64,000 nucleotides of DNA from Pollenia angustigena (GCA_930367215.1 OV884059.1:70403393-70467392), one strand, 5' to 3'. Counted from the stretch's first letter, positions 23,451 to 35,922 are shown. Translations and numbers: made by a program. Notes: generated from the letters alone by a model not told the origin.

Positions 23451-23973
23451 ATTGTTCATATATCGTATTTAAAATAATTTATGCATTTATTTATTGTAAA
23501 TTGCAGAAGTCATTTGCCGTAAAATTTTATTTTGTATCGGAGTATTAAAACAATTTGATTTATTTAATTTAAGAAAGTCTTTTGTGTACAAAATTCCTTC
23601 AAGCGATTCTTTATCTAAACGATTTCTTTGCTTTGTTTTATTAATATTTACTTGGCTAAATATTCGTTCCACATTAGCTGATGAATATGACAAAACAAAT
23701 ATTTTTTGAATAAAAAGGCAAATTTTTGGGAATACAAGTCTTGAGTCAAAACTTTTAATTTCACATATATATTTCCAAAAGTGTATGTATGTACATATAT
23801 ATATATATACATATGTTTAAATAAACGAAAAGGAAAATAAAGAAAAGTGATGTCTACACAATTAATTTAAAAAACCTGCAATTTGACAGCAAAAATCTGC
23901 AAATCTCACTTTGCTATTTTGGCAACGAAAAAATCTGCAAAATGCAGAGAAATCTGCACTTCTGGCAACAGTG
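23451..23973 (-). mobile_element. Right half of the CACTG hAT, copy C
   Basis: Truncated at the tandem junction; keeps TCTGGCAACAGTG at 23961-23973 and the minus-strand C-terminal domain (23693-23487, SSANVERIFSQVN). Followed by TTTCTGAA of the target site. Confidence 0.85.
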
Positions 23974-26590
23974 TTTCTGAAACTCATTTGACCTCAAGAA
24001 ATACGTTTAAAATCAATGGTTATATACTATATGATACCAAGGACCCTCGAGATAGAGCTTGTGGAGTTTCGGCCATTTTAATAAAAACCCGAGTCAAACA
24101 CTTCCTAATGTGTGATCATCGTGAAGATTATCTCCAAGCAACGAACATTTGCGTTGAGGAATTAAATAGAAACCTAGTAATTTCATCGTTATACTCCCCG
24201 CCTAGATTTTTAATATCGGAGGACCAATATTATAAATATTTTAAATCATTAGGACCGTGTTTCCTAGCCGCTGGCGATTATAACGCTAAACATACCTTCT
24301 GAAGGTCGCGACTTATAACACCAAAGGGTCGTGTTTTATTTAACACAATTTCTAAAATGGATTTAAGTGTGGTAGCGAGCGGACAACCAACAAATTGGCC
24401 CACTGATCATCAATCGATTTCGGCGTGGTTAAAAACATTCCCTTAGAAACGATTCATGTTGAAGCTTCCCTAGAATTATCTTCCGACCACACACCTACAA
24501 TTGCTACTATAATGAACCCCAATAGAATTGTACCTCCGACTGGTTACTTAGCGACGACAGCTACGCAAACTAATTGGTTAAAATATAAAAAATATCTCAG
24601 TACCCATTGCACAGAAATTATTGCGCTCAGTACACCGGATTATGTAGATCGCTCTATTGACAATTTTGACAGTTTTCTGAAACTAGCTGTTCAACATTCC
24701 AATATTGCCCCCAAAAAAACAAAAACTATTAAAATATATTCCACAGATGTCGAGCATCTTTTGTCTAAAAAAAGGAGGGCTCGAAGAGAGTGGCAATTGC
24801 ACAGATCCCCTCAACTTAAGAACTTACTTAAAGAGTGTACAAAAAGACTAAGAAAGTTACTGCAGACTCAGAAAATGGCTTCTCTGGAAAAATATCTTAA
24901 GGAACTTGATGCAACCCCACAATCAGACTACTCATTATGGCGTGCAGCTAGAAATCTCAAAAGGCCAGTTGTCTCTAAACCACCATTAAGAAACTTGAAT
25001 GGAATTTGGGCAAGAAATGATGTTGAAAAAGGAAATCTGTTTGTCAATCATTTAAAAAACGTATTTACCCCAAATATATCTCACGATATTGCGGTCGAGT
25101 TACAACCTATTGCAGCTAGAGCAGCTGTTCCCCTAAGATTTGAGTTAAGAGAAATCGAAAAGGCTATTAGTGATTTAAACCCCAAGAAGACTCCTGGTCT
25201 TTATAAGATCAGCAACAAAATGCTTTGGGAGCTACCCAGCATAGCAAAGAAAATTATTCTTTTAATTTTTAATGCTATTTTACGCATTGAATACTGTCCT
25301 CAAAAATGGATGGTTTCCTTATGTTGAGTACACACAGTGCAACCTACATGCAATCTGTTTCAATGCAACCTCAAAATATCAAAGCGTTTTGATTTAATGC
25401 AACCTGGAATGAATGAAAATGAATTTAATTCACTAGATTGCGTAAATGTGTTGCATAGTGTGTACCCAGCATTAGTCACCATGATACCTAAACCAGGAAA
25501 GGATCACACAAAAGTTGAGTCATATATGCCTATAAGCTTACTTTCTAATATATCAAAGCTGTTTGAGAAGCTGTTAACGTCAAAATTAACCCCAATTTTA
25601 AATGAAAATAGATGTATTCCTAACCACCAATTCGGCTTTAGAAGAGAACACAGCACAATTAAGCAAACCCATCGTATAGTAAACGCAATAAGAAAAGCCT
25701 TTGAAGAAAGAAAACATTGTTCTGCTCTCTTCATCGATGTTTCTCAAGCTTTTGATAAAGTCTGGCATGAAGGCTTAATACATAAATTGAAGCTAAACTT
25801 ACCAGTAAACACACACAAGCTGCTAGAAAGCTACTTAGTCGGTCGAAAGTTTATTATTAAAGAAGGTGATTATTTAAGCTCTCCTCAGCAAATTGACGCT
25901 GGAGTCCCTCAGGGAAGCATCCTGGGCCCACTTTTATACTTAATATATACTTCGGATACGCTAACAAACAACTACACCCAAACTTCAACATTTGCTGATG
26001 ATACAGCTTTTCTAAGCGTGCACGAAAACAGTCAAGAAGCATTTCGATACCTACAGGATCATATATTTCAACTCGAACTATGGTTAAAGCAATGGAGGAT
26101 AAAGGTCAATGAGCAAAAATGCGTACATATAACATTCACCTTGCGTCGGGAATCATGCCCCCCTATTAAAATCAATAATCAAATAATACCTCAAAATTCG
26201 CATGTAAAATACCTTGGTATTCATCTAGATCGCCGTTTAACGTGGAAAAGCCATAAAGAGGCAAAATTAACTCAAATGAAACTAAAAGCCATCCAAATTC
26301 ATTGGCTTATTGGAAGAAACTCTGTCCTTAGTCTCGACTGCAAACTTCTTCTTTACAACTCTATCTTAAAGCCAATCTGGTGCTATGGTATACAGTTATG
26401 GGGCACTGCCTCGGCCTCTTATATCGAAAAAATTCAAAGGCGCCAAAATAAACTACTTCGAATAATCACAGCTGCCCCTTGGCTCGAATTGCACCCGAAC
26501 CCACTAGCACGAAATATTTTAAATGAAAGCGGCCACATTCGCTTAAGAAGAAGAGACACTGCAGCACTTATCCAATTCGATGAGCGATAA
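23974..26590 (+). pseudogene. Jockey ORF2, copy C (partial)
   Basis: Endonuclease from SETHL onward, with an extra stop (TGA replacing TGG at 24300-24302) and the shared frameshift. RT split by the MITE (25322-25471); GVPQGSILGP and FADD are intact. A 90-bp in-frame deletion after AAPW, relative to B 18772-18861, removes the TAA seen in A and B, so a single 417-codon frame (25337-26590) runs from inside the MITE to the probable native stop. Confidence 0.87.
25322..25471 (-). mobile_element. 150-bp Harbinger-type MITE inside Jockey RT, copy C
   Basis: Same element and site as in A and B; TTA at 25319-25321 and 25472-25474. Confidence 0.85.
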
Positions 26591-26799
26591 ACACCTATAT
26601 TAGTGACAGGCGCGGATCCAGATCGAGCCTTACGGGGGGAAATATTGTATGATACAAAAAAGTTTTTTTTTAAAGTTTATTAAAAACAATATATATATAT
26701 TATAAAAAAAAAAACAATTAGGAATCCCAGGAATTTATATATATATATATAAAAACAATAGGGTTAAATAAAATATAAGATCCGTTCAATATAAATTAA

Positions 26800-29700
26800 A
26801 ATAAATTAATCTTTTTAAATAAGTACATTGTGATTTCCTTGTGAGGCAAATTGAGATAGTACAGTCCATCTTCGGTCGTTGTTGATCTGAGCCATGTAGC
26901 ATTACTGACGAGCATTGACACGAAAATTTGAAATATTTTTATTAGATTTGGGAAGATGTCTTCATCACAGTTTATTAAAGCATCTACAATGTTATCTGAT
27001 AGATTTTCAGATATTTTCCATGTTTGTTGCTAATGCAACAGTTCAGGCTTAAGTTAAAATGTGTTAATCACGTTTATCAAATATAATCAGCTCATCAGCT
27101 AGTTGTGGTTTTAAAATAAATGGTATATGGGCAAATCTCAAAAACAGTCCACAAACCAAAAATTTTTCATATTAATTTTTTTTAGATGTATAATTTAATT
27201 TTTTTAAAAATATGTATTTCGACGATCGTTAATATAATAATTTTTACCAAATATAACCCCTTCCCTGATCTCTTGATGTTACACATGAATTTAACATTAT
27301 TTTAGGTGCTTTTTGAGCTTAAAATAGCACTTACAGCCAGCAGACTCATCACAATATAAATTTCATTAAAAAAAAGATTGATATTCCTTCATACATTCAT
27401 TAATGACCACAAAATAAGTTTATATATATAATTTGTTTTGTTAAAATAAATAAAATTGGGTTTATTATATAGTACTAAAAAACTGTAGCGTGCGTTGTAA
27501 GGCGTGCGTCACAAAGGGTTCACGGATTTTATTAAAAAAATTACAACATTTTTAAGCTGCGAATAAGTGATTTTAGAGTTCTCTTATATTCATCTTTCTT
27601 TTAGGAATAAGACTTTGTATACCTTATGATTAGGGTTTTTTCCCGGGATTTCCCGTCCCGGGAATTCCCGGGAATTTCACTTATTATATTTCCCGTTTTC
27701 CCGGGATTTTTGTTGCGGGATCCCGGGAAATAAAAAGTTCTTCATAGTTTCAGAAAACAGCTATTTTTACTCTGAAATTTAGTTTTCTTTTCTCTACAAA
27801 TTAGCATCTTGGATGGGTTGTCGATTTGATCAGTTATAAGAAATGTGTACAAACGTAAATCAATGTCTCCTGCGGCAATAAATCTATTAAAAGCAGAATG
27901 GGCAGTGCAACAGTTGATAATTAATAAATTTAGTGAAGTGATGAATTGATAAAGAACATAAATTCAAAATAAGATGCAGGCAGTAAATTCTCATTGACCA
28001 TGGACAAGTCTTAAAAATAGGATATACATAAACATATCGCTCCGTTATTGCAACATAGTATCTACAAAAAAAAATCGAGCTTGGTAATATATCCGGGAAG
28101 TGCGGGGAAACCGAAATAAAAAAATAATGAAACTCGTGTAAGTTACTAAAACATACAATTTGAAAAACACATTGTCCTAAAGATTACAGATGGACCTAAT
28201 GAAAAGAAATAGTTTGTAAGAAGTAGTCCGGATGATGCTATTTTTTGCATCAACCTTGACATTAGAAGCATGCAACAACGGTGCACTTTTAATTTTTTGT
28301 GCAACCTCGGTAAAAAAGTAAACGAAATTTTTCGGAAACATGGTAATCAGTAAACAAAATCAGAAATATACTCTTTGGCGACTCACTAAACGCTTTGAGT
28401 GTGTCAGAAAGAAATTTCCTACGCCGTTAAAAAATGTTAATATATTTATTAAAATATTTTATGATTTTACTTTTTGATCTCATATCTTGAGTACCTCAAT
28501 TGATATGTTTATTTTACCTTGAACTAGATCATCATAATATGGAATTTACTTATAATAGCCAAAGGTAATAATAATTCAAGTTCCGCTTTCAATCTTCAAT
28601 TAATTTTTGTAGTATTTAAGCATTTATTTTACTTACTTTGTAAACAAGTTCCCTCACGTTTGTTTATAAAAGTTTTTTTCATTAATAAAACCAAGTTTAC
28701 TTTGTATTATTTGTATGGAGCGGGATCCCGGGATCCCGGGAAATTTAAAAATTTTTCTTGCTTTCCCGGGAATCGAAAAACTCCGGGAAAAAAAAACTCT
28801 ACTTATGATGCAAAATGCGCTAAAAATTAGGAAAACACCCTTCAACTTTTAAAGTTGCTTCTAAGTTTTGTGGCGTGCGTAACAAAACTTTGTGATTAAT
28901 TATTTCGCAACAAATGCTTGCTTGATATATGCCATTCGTAAGTACATATTAATGTCACTAAATACTATATATAAGTTGAAGCTATCTCTTTTGAAAGGCT
29001 AAAAAATGGTTATATGTATATCAATCAGAAAACACGAGCGAGTGTAGCGTTCGTTACGCAGGATTTGTCCATATGACTTGATTAAACTTTGAGGTTGAAG
29101 TTTAGGTATGTTCAATACATTTAGGAATCTATTGGGAAAGATGTTTTAAGATCTTCATAAATAAATTCAATAAGAGGAATGTAACCTACAACTCAGTAGT
29201 AATCTTCAACATTTTGGAAGTGATTATTTCGTTCAAATTTTGTCTTTTTGATTGGAACCTCGATTTGAACGCAAATAACTTTAACTTTTTCAAAAATCGC
29301 TTTAAATTGTTCTTCGGGTTTATTTCTTTTTTCTTTAAGGCACGTGATAAAAATTTTGATAAGGCTTTATCATTTTTGAATATCTATATCTTGCTTTTGT
29401 AAAATGATACTATTTAAGTGGCTGTGTTACAATAGGTATCACACTTAATATGTATATTCCGCAAATAAATTTAAAAGTACTAAGTGAGCTCCTTAATATA
29501 AAGGTAGAGATACTACTTCCTTTCCACTCAGATATTTTTTCCAAAGGTTCTACTATATGATGTACACTTGTTGCAAAGACGCATAATGAAGAGAGTTTGG
29601 CTCCCAAATACTTTGCTAAAACTGTTTTTTGCTTGGGATGATTATATTTAAAAAATTTTGTCGTTTCTTTAACAAATGATAAAACTTTTTGTATTAATGG

Positions 29701-30109
29701 CACTTTATTGCTTTTCGATTTATGGGAATAGCAAGGCGTTTGTTTCGCATTTGTCGCTTTTCCAGAAATATTGAACAGCTCCATTTTATGCTGACATCAG
29801 AGGACACCCATCTGTTCCATCTCCTACACAATTTTTTAGGTCAAGACCAAAATTTGTCAAAGTTTTAAGAACTATTGATGATAGTGCCTTCGCATCAATT
29901 GACACATCAACGTCATCAATATCTTTTGAAGCCTCTTCAAATGCGTTTACAACAAAGCCAATAAATTCTTCCCTAACAACTTTTTGTTGTATGTTGAAAT
30001 ATCTTAAAGATAGGGAAATTTGGCTTTTCCCCGACAAATCCGTGCTTTCGTCAAAAATTATCGAATAGAATTGTGATTCATATAACACATTAATACATAA
30101 ATATTGCAA
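26800..30109 (-). pseudogene. hAT transposase (DUF4371/ZMYM1-like), copy C (broken, interrupted)
   Basis: Blocks at 30109-29786 (FDESTD to GDGTDGC) and 29784-29410 (TPCYSHK, LGAKLSSLC, ISEWK) give the same residues as copy B. The dimerisation remnant lies near 27030-26810. Interrupted by the element at 27631-28801. Confidence 0.75.
27631..28801. mobile_element. 1171-bp hAT-type element with CCCGGG-rich ends, copy C
   Basis: Same ends and length as 20008-21178; CTTATGAT at 27623-27630 and 28802-28809. One CCCGC box has changed to CTTGC. Confidence 0.88.
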
Positions 30110-30744
30110 ATACTAAGGCTTTTTAATAATTTAGCCGCACGCATTATCAAATCAAACGTTTAGTCTTTGGATATAGATGGCACCTGCTGGGATTGAATGT
30201 AGAATAATAAGTAATTGAATACGGTAAACTAAATGTTTCTTTGGAAATATCTAATAAATAACTATTAGGATTAAGATGTGGATACTTATTGAAAATCGTT
30301 AGAGATTCAATAAAAATAAATAAAAAAATACTTATTGAAAATTTCGTTAGACATTCCATAAAAAAAAACAAAAAAAAACCTTGCTGGGATTTCCATAAAT
30401 TTTGTACATTAAAAAAAATATTATTATGGGAATTCTTGTATTATCGAAATTAACAAAACATATTTTTATAATTTATGGGGGGGAAATTTCCTTATTTCCC
30501 CCCACCCTGAATCCGCGCCTGATTAGTGAACAGAACCCGTGATGAAGAAAATTTTTGTCTGGCACTGGCAGGACATAAAATAACGTATTAGGTTAAGATT
30601 TGATTAATTATTGTTAGTTCATATTTAATATATGAAGATTCAATAAATAAATAATGAAAAAAAAAAAACATTTTAACTAACTAACTAACTGAATAAAACA
30701 ACGAAATAAAGCCCGATTAAGAACTTGATTCTACTTGCAACATA

Positions 30745-30987
30745 CATATCGCTCCTTTATTGCAACATAGTCATATCTCAAAAAAAATCAAACTTGGCAA
30801 ATTTAATAAAATATATTTTGCTACAACTTCGGTTCAATTTGAGATATAATGCTGATTGTTTAACATATAAGGAAGGTATGCTGCTTGTTTTACATTTAAG
30901 GAAGGTATAAAGGAACACTTTTGCTTAAGTAGCTTAAAATTTCTGATTTTTTGAGATATGACTATGTTGCAATAAAGAAGCGATATG
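30745..30987. mobile_element. 243-bp TIR MITE, copy C
   Basis: Duplicate of 23124-23366 with TA at 30743-30744 and 30988-30989. Confidence 0.75.
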
Positions 30988-31171
30988 TAGAATGTATATT
31001 TAAATAAAATCCGTAAAGATTTATTTGAAAAGAAAACCATGAACATAACATTTTATTTAAAAAAAAAAAACAAAAAAAGTAAATAAATAGAACTAAATAC
31101 ATATTATTCATATTAGAATTCCTTACGTAACAAAAATGGTAGCTAGTAAAATAATAAGATGTAAGGAAATA

Positions 31172-31434
31172 AAGGGTGGTTAAATTTCAAGGGCCGATGT
31201 TGATTTTGAATAAAACACAAACTATTTAGGAAATTATTGTAATTTTATTTTATTATGATATATTGGTACTCAATTATGTATGGAACACAATATCGGCCAA
31301 ATGGGCGCCGCGACCACGGCGGCACACCTCCATCCGATGGTCCAAATTTTCGATGACCCTGAGGCATAATGGAGGTTCTAGGCGTTTAGGTGTGGTTCAC
31401 ATTCAACATCGGCCCTTACAATTTAACCACCCTT
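31172..31434 (-). mobile_element. Internally deleted mariner-like element
   Basis: Ends AAGGGTGGTTAAATTTCAAG and (reversed) AAGGGTGGTTAAATTGTAAG, followed on both sides by the shared GGCCGATGTTGA box, flanked by TA at 31170-31171 and 31435-31436. Keeps only the C-terminal end of the transposase on the minus strand. Confidence 0.8.
31274..31369 (-). pseudogene. Mariner-type transposase C-terminus
   Basis: Frame ...ENLDHRMEVCRRGRGAHLAD and its last residues before a stop match the C-terminal signature (NLxxRMxxCxxxxGxHxxDIxF) of insect mariner/SETMAR-like transposases. N-terminal and catalytic parts are deleted. Confidence 0.75.
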
Positions 31435-31513
31435 TACATACATATCGTCACCTTAAATACAAAACAATTTACCATCAAAACGTTCGAAATTGGCTTTTTG
31501 ATTGATTTTAGAC

Positions 31514-31562
31514 ATTTAGCTCATAGAATAAATTCGAAAAATGAAAAATGTTGAATATGATT
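31514..31562 (-). mobile_element. Solo terminus of the TTCAACATTTTTC MITE family
   Basis: The reverse complement matches the outer 49 bp of the element at 9441-9650; no partner end nearby. Confidence 0.5.
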
Positions 31563-31718
31563 TTTGTTCCTTTTATTAAACTTCATGTTCACAAAAAATG
31601 GCGACTTTATTAGATAAATTCAAACGCCAAGTACACGTTGTTGTTATTGATTTCGTTAAGTTTTTTGCTTCTTCTGTAAAATTATAAAAAGTGTTGTTAC
31701 GTTATTTTGTACTTTAGG

Positions 31719-31883
31719 TCATGGTGGAATAAGCAGGTGGCATCGTTACGGCAACAAACACAACATTACAACAAAAATCGAAATTATATCACCGTTTACG
31801 TCAAAAAATACTTTAAACAAAAATCAAAGCGTGCCGCTGAACGTGATGAAATAAATAAATTTTCAGCCAATTGTTATTTAATT
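31719..31883 (+). pseudogene. Possible non-LTR retrotransposon ORF2 linker relic
   Basis: An open frame reads WWNKQVASLRQQTQHYNKNR and then basic residues. WWN-x-LxxLR patterns are common in the endonuclease-RT linker of R1/I-type ORF2 proteins. No catalytic motif is present; weak. Confidence 0.3.
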
Positions 31884-32249
31884 ATGGTCAATATCTTATT
31901 TATTTTAATTAAAAATTATTAAAAAACTTTAATAAAACTTCATTATCTAGTTTATTAATATCTAAAAAAAAATGTTTCAGATCATAATATATGTATATGG
32001 AGTTTCTACTAAATGATCCAAAGATTTATTTTTAACCATTTTTTTCAATTTCTGAAAAATTCAGTTTTTTGAGTTGAGTCACTTTTGAACTAGGTGTACG
32101 AAATATTATTGAAATGAGTAATAACAATTTTTATATAAATAAAGGCAAAAAAGAAAGCTACGTAATTTATATCATGTGGGATGAGATGACAAACAACAAT
32201 AACATCATTAATATTCAAATAAAATAAGATTTTTTCGTTAATAAATAGT

Positions 32250-32385
32250 TAGGGATATCGATTATTCGACTTTTTTAAAAAACCGGTTTTCATATATTCC
32301 GAATAGTTGCTATTAAAAACCCCGGTTTTTGGTTAAGCATATAAAAAATAACCGGCTAACCGGTTTTATTCGAATAAATAAATAC
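32250..32385 (+). mobile_element. Solo hAT end (TAGGGATATCGATTATTCGA)
   Basis: Left-end sequence followed by several AACCGG/CCGGTT boxes. The same boxes and mirrored ends occur at 48741-48867 and 55690-55829. No matching right end or duplication found here. Confidence 0.5.
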
Positions 32386-32599
32386 TCATTAATCAATTTG
32401 GTTTAAAAACAAAACAATTCAGAAAGGTATGGAACCAACAAAATACAGGATTTAGGGTCAGAATTAACCACACAAATGGCTTGGCAAACACATACTTTGT
32501 AACCGTTTTGTGTTCGCCAATAAACAACACAAGCATATTTCGTAAAAACATTAATTTTTGAGTGTTAATTTTGTCAAACTAATAGGGCCTAAATTTCTT

Positions 32600-32720
32600 C
32601 AATGTAAATAAAATTAAATTTTTAAATAAATGCAATATTTTGTTCCCGACGTTTCGTCGATTGTTTGTCGACTTTTTCAAGGGATTGTCTATTTAAAAAT
32701 TATAAAACAATAAAATAAGT
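32600..32720 (-). mobile_element. Penelope-like 3' tail relic
   Basis: The minus strand reads CTTGAAAAAGTCGAC, a loop, then TCGACGAAACGTCGGGA, the stem-plus-GAAACGTCGG arrangement common at ends of Penelope-like elements. The hammerhead CUGANGA box is lost. No coding sequence next to it. Confidence 0.35.
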
Positions 32721-33050
32721 ACAATAATGTTGCACATAAACAATACAGACTAACAACATGGAATTTAATCACATTAAAAAGTTGTATATGTACCAAGGAT
32801 CATACAAATATAAAACATAATATTAATATTTGAACACATATTAATTTAAACTTTAAATATATCACAACTTAAGTGATGGCAACAATATAAATCGCATTTA
32901 TGTTGTTCGTGTCTTCCTTCAAATTCATCGTTTTCTTAATTTGTTGTATTTGAATGAATTTGAATTTGTTCTATTAATATATCTATATTTTATGTTTTTA
33001 AAACTCTCCAATAAGTTTTTCTTTCATGATTCACAAATTAATGATTACAT

Positions 33051-35717
33051 TTAGCAATAGACACCACAAAAGGTTTGACAAATCGTCAGCTCAGAATTGG
33101 TTTGACCTACCGACCATTTTTCAAAAAATTGAGTTAGGTATGGGGTATATACTATGTATATTTTGAAGTCCTTATTAAGATTTTGGTTAAATGCAAAAAT
33201 TAATGGTTTATGGTCTGTAAAAATTTTAAATGGTCTTCCTTCTAGAAAATATCGAAAATATTTGATTGCAGAATATATAGCTAATAGCTCCCTATCGTAC
33301 GTGCTATATTTCATTTGGGCTTCGTTAAATTTTTTTGAATAAAATCCCAATGGTTTCCAAGTATTGTTAATGAATTGTTCTAAAGACGCTCCCATAGCAA
33401 AAGAACTGGCATCTACTTTAAGACCGATTATTGCATTTGGTATTGGAAAAGAAAGAATAGTTGCTTGAGTTATTTCTTCCTTACACTTATTAAACGCTGT
33501 TATAGTTTCATCAGTCCAAGGAACTGGTCGCAAGTCTTTCTTTTTTGCTCCAATTAACAGATTATTAAGTGGAGCCTGAGTTTTTGCACCATTAGGCAAA
33601 AATTTGCGATAAAAATTTATTAGTGCTAAAAACTGGCGAAGAGAATGAATTGTCTCTGGTTTTTTATAATGAACAATTGCTTCAACTTTATTTTCCATGG
33701 GACTTATGCCATCAGGAGTTATTTTATGTCCCAAAAATGATATTTCCGATACACCTAACTCACATTTGCCAGCATTAATAAGTATACCGTACTGCTTAAA
33801 CCGATTTAACAAAATTTCCATGTGGCTAAGATGATCTTCTTTGGAATTTGAAAACAAAAGTACGTCGTCAAAATAAACAACAACAAAATCTAACCCACGT
33901 ACCACTTCGTCCATGAAACGTTGGAAAGTTTTTGCAGCATTGCATAATCCAAATGGCATTCTTAAAAATTCGAATAGACCAAATGTAGTAATAATTGCAG
34001 TCTTTGGAATATCTTCCTTATTTACTGGTATTTGATAATAAGCTTTCATTAGATCAAATTTTGAAAAAAATTTTGCATTTGCCATTGCCATTGAAAAATC
34101 TGTGAGATACGGAATGGGATAACTATCTGGAACTGTTATTTTATTAAGGGCTCTATAATCACCACATGGACGCCAAGACCCATCTGACTTCGGGACCATA
34201 TGCAGAGGATTTGCCCAAGAACTTTTGCTTGGACGAATAATACCTTTGTCCAATAAATATTGGAATTCAGCTTTAGCTATAGCTAGTTTTTGAGGATCAA
34301 GTCGACGTGCACGAGCTTTAACGGGACTTCCTTGTGTAACAATATGGTGAACAACTTGATGTTTATAATCAAAATTAGCATTGTTATGCGAAATCAATTG
34401 TGGATATCTATTTAATAAGGAATGAAATTGTGATTCACCCGAAATTATCTTTATACACATTCCTTCATCCTTTGATGTATAACCAGATGATTCCAATAAT
34501 GTTTTCCCATCAACTAAACATTTTCGTTGAAGATCCGGTAATAAATGATAAAATTTTAAAAAATCTGCTCCTATGATTGCTTTAGGAACATCCGCCAAAA
34601 CAAAAATCCATTTAAAAGCTCTTCTTAAACCAAGATCTAGCTCAATAAGTTTTTCACCATACGTATATATAGGAGTATTATTTGCAGCATAAAGTATAAA
34701 TTTAGAGGGAGTTTTAAATTTATTACAAGGAAAAATAGATATATCCGCTCTAGAATCAATAAGGTACGAAATTTTTGATCGGCGTTCGGTTAAAAATAAA
34801 CGACAATTAGACTTACCATCGCCGTTAGATGTCGAGACTTGAGACGATGGGTAACTTAGTTTTTTTGAATTTGCAAAATTACAAGGTTTGATACATTTTG
34901 TAGCATTTTCAGCAAATTTCCAGTGATACCAACACATGCTAAAATTTTTCCTACCTTTTGAATTTGACCGTTCTGAAGATCTATTCCTACTACGTTGTCT
35001 TGGATGGCGTTCTAACGATTCTATTCGAGCAATAATGGTGTCAAGTTTCTGTGATAATACATTGGAGTCTTGAGATTTGTCACTTACTTGAAAAACTTCT
35101 GAAACATGAATTAAATTCGGTGAATACTGTTCACATATCTTATCAGCTAAGCTTGCTATCTTATCTAAATCCGTAGATTCTGCAACAGCTAATATACATT
35201 TTGTTTTCTCTGGAAGGCGCTCCATAAACAAAGTTTTTAACATATCATTACTTACACTAGAACCAGCTAAGCATTTCATTCTCTGTAAAAGATGAGACGG
35301 TTTCTGATCGCCAAGTTCTAGTCCATTCAATAATTTTTTAAGTTGACCTTCACCTGATTCAGCAAAATGTTGAATGATTCTTGATTAAATAATAAGGTAC
35401 TTATTTTCAGACGGAGGATTCATAATAATATCCTTCACAACAAATAAAACGGATTGATCAAGATGACTTAAGAGATATTCATATTTTGTGGAGTCTTGAG
35501 TAATCCCATTTAAATTAAAATTGGAATCTACTTGTAGAAACCATAATTCAGGTTCTTCACGCCAAAATGGTGGTAGCTTTGCAATGCGTGCAGCACAAAT
35601 TGTGGGATATGGTAAATTCACATTTCCAGAAATATTGGTTTGTTGAGTTGAAATTTGAGGATTATCGCCTCCGGCATGCGAAAAATTTAAATTTTCTTCA
35701 CGTGAAGTTATTGACAT
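33051..35717 (-). pseudogene. CsRn1-type Gag-Pol polyprotein (one stop, truncated)
   Basis: Starts at ATG 35717, a few bases past the primer site. Gag region: IAKLPPFWREEPELWF and a DQSVLFVVKDII block, then an in-frame TAA near 35383-35385, after which the same frame is open for over 750 codons. Order: end of capsid (GLELGDQKPSHLLQRMKCLA); a CWYHWKF...C...C finger; protease with DSRAD in place of DSGAD; RT with RPCGDYRALN, MPFGLCNAAKTFQRFM and the YFDD catalytic box; RNase H with KVDASSFAMG and FTDHKPL. After NLNKD it leaves the family consensus, so the frame end at 33051 is not native. Protease is probably dead. Integrase is missing. Confidence 0.87.
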
Positions 35718-35720
35718 TGT

Positions 35721-35740
35721 TGATCACGTCGGGGTCACCA
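35721..35740 (-). promoter_or_regulatory. Primer binding site, tRNA-Trp
   Basis: The minus strand reads TGGTGACCCCGACGTGATC three bases after the LTR, complementary to the tRNA-Trp 3' end. This primes minus-strand DNA synthesis. Confidence 0.8.
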
Positions 35741-35743
35741 AAT

Positions 35744-35922
35744 TGTAGCGGGGCTTATGAATAAACTATTTATTTATTAAAATATTTCCGTTAAGAATAT
35801 TTTTTATCAAAAGTTTTATAAAAACTATTTTATTTAAATTATAATTTTTCAACAACAATATTAAAAATTCAAAACTTATAAGATCGAATAAATATCATTC
35901 TCCACAAAGTAGTTACACTACA
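35744..35922 (-). repeat. 5' LTR of the CsRn1-type element
   Basis: On the minus strand begins TGTAGTGTAACTAC and ends GCCCCGCTACA, a TG...CA unit placed 3 nt before the primer site. Single copy, so borders rest on those termini. Confidence 0.65.

Larger units (their letters stand above)
26607..30521 (-). mobile_element. 3.9-kb hAT transposon in Jockey 3' UTR, copy C
   Basis: Ends CAGGCGCGGATCCAG and CTGAATCCGCGCCTG with ATTAGTGA at 26599-26606 and 30522-30529. Same structure as copy B including the CCCGGG hAT. Confidence 0.92.
23974..30668 (+). mobile_element. Jockey-clade retrotransposon, copy C (5' cut by duplication)
   Basis: Begins inside ORF2 right after the hAT end and runs to the A-tail at about 30668. 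Carries the same RT MITE and 3' UTR hAT as copies A and B. Confidence 0.88.
23451..31071. repeat. Tandem duplication unit 2 (copy C)
   Basis: Head-to-tail second unit, 7.6 kb, from the hAT fragment to the A-run at about 31071 where unique sequence begins. Nearly identical to 15255-23450 across all nested elements. Confidence 0.85.
33051..35922 (-). mobile_element. CsRn1-type Ty3/gypsy retrotransposon, 3'-truncated
   Basis: One 179-bp LTR, a tRNA-Trp primer site, then a single gag-pol frame on the minus strand that ends inside RNase H. Integrase and the second LTR are absent. The CHCC-type Gag finger and tRNA-Trp primer are both characteristic of the CsRn1 clade. Confidence 0.85.

Noticed and set aside
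31263..31505. 80-codon plus-strand frame
   Set aside because: Antisense of the mariner C-terminus plus flanking DNA.
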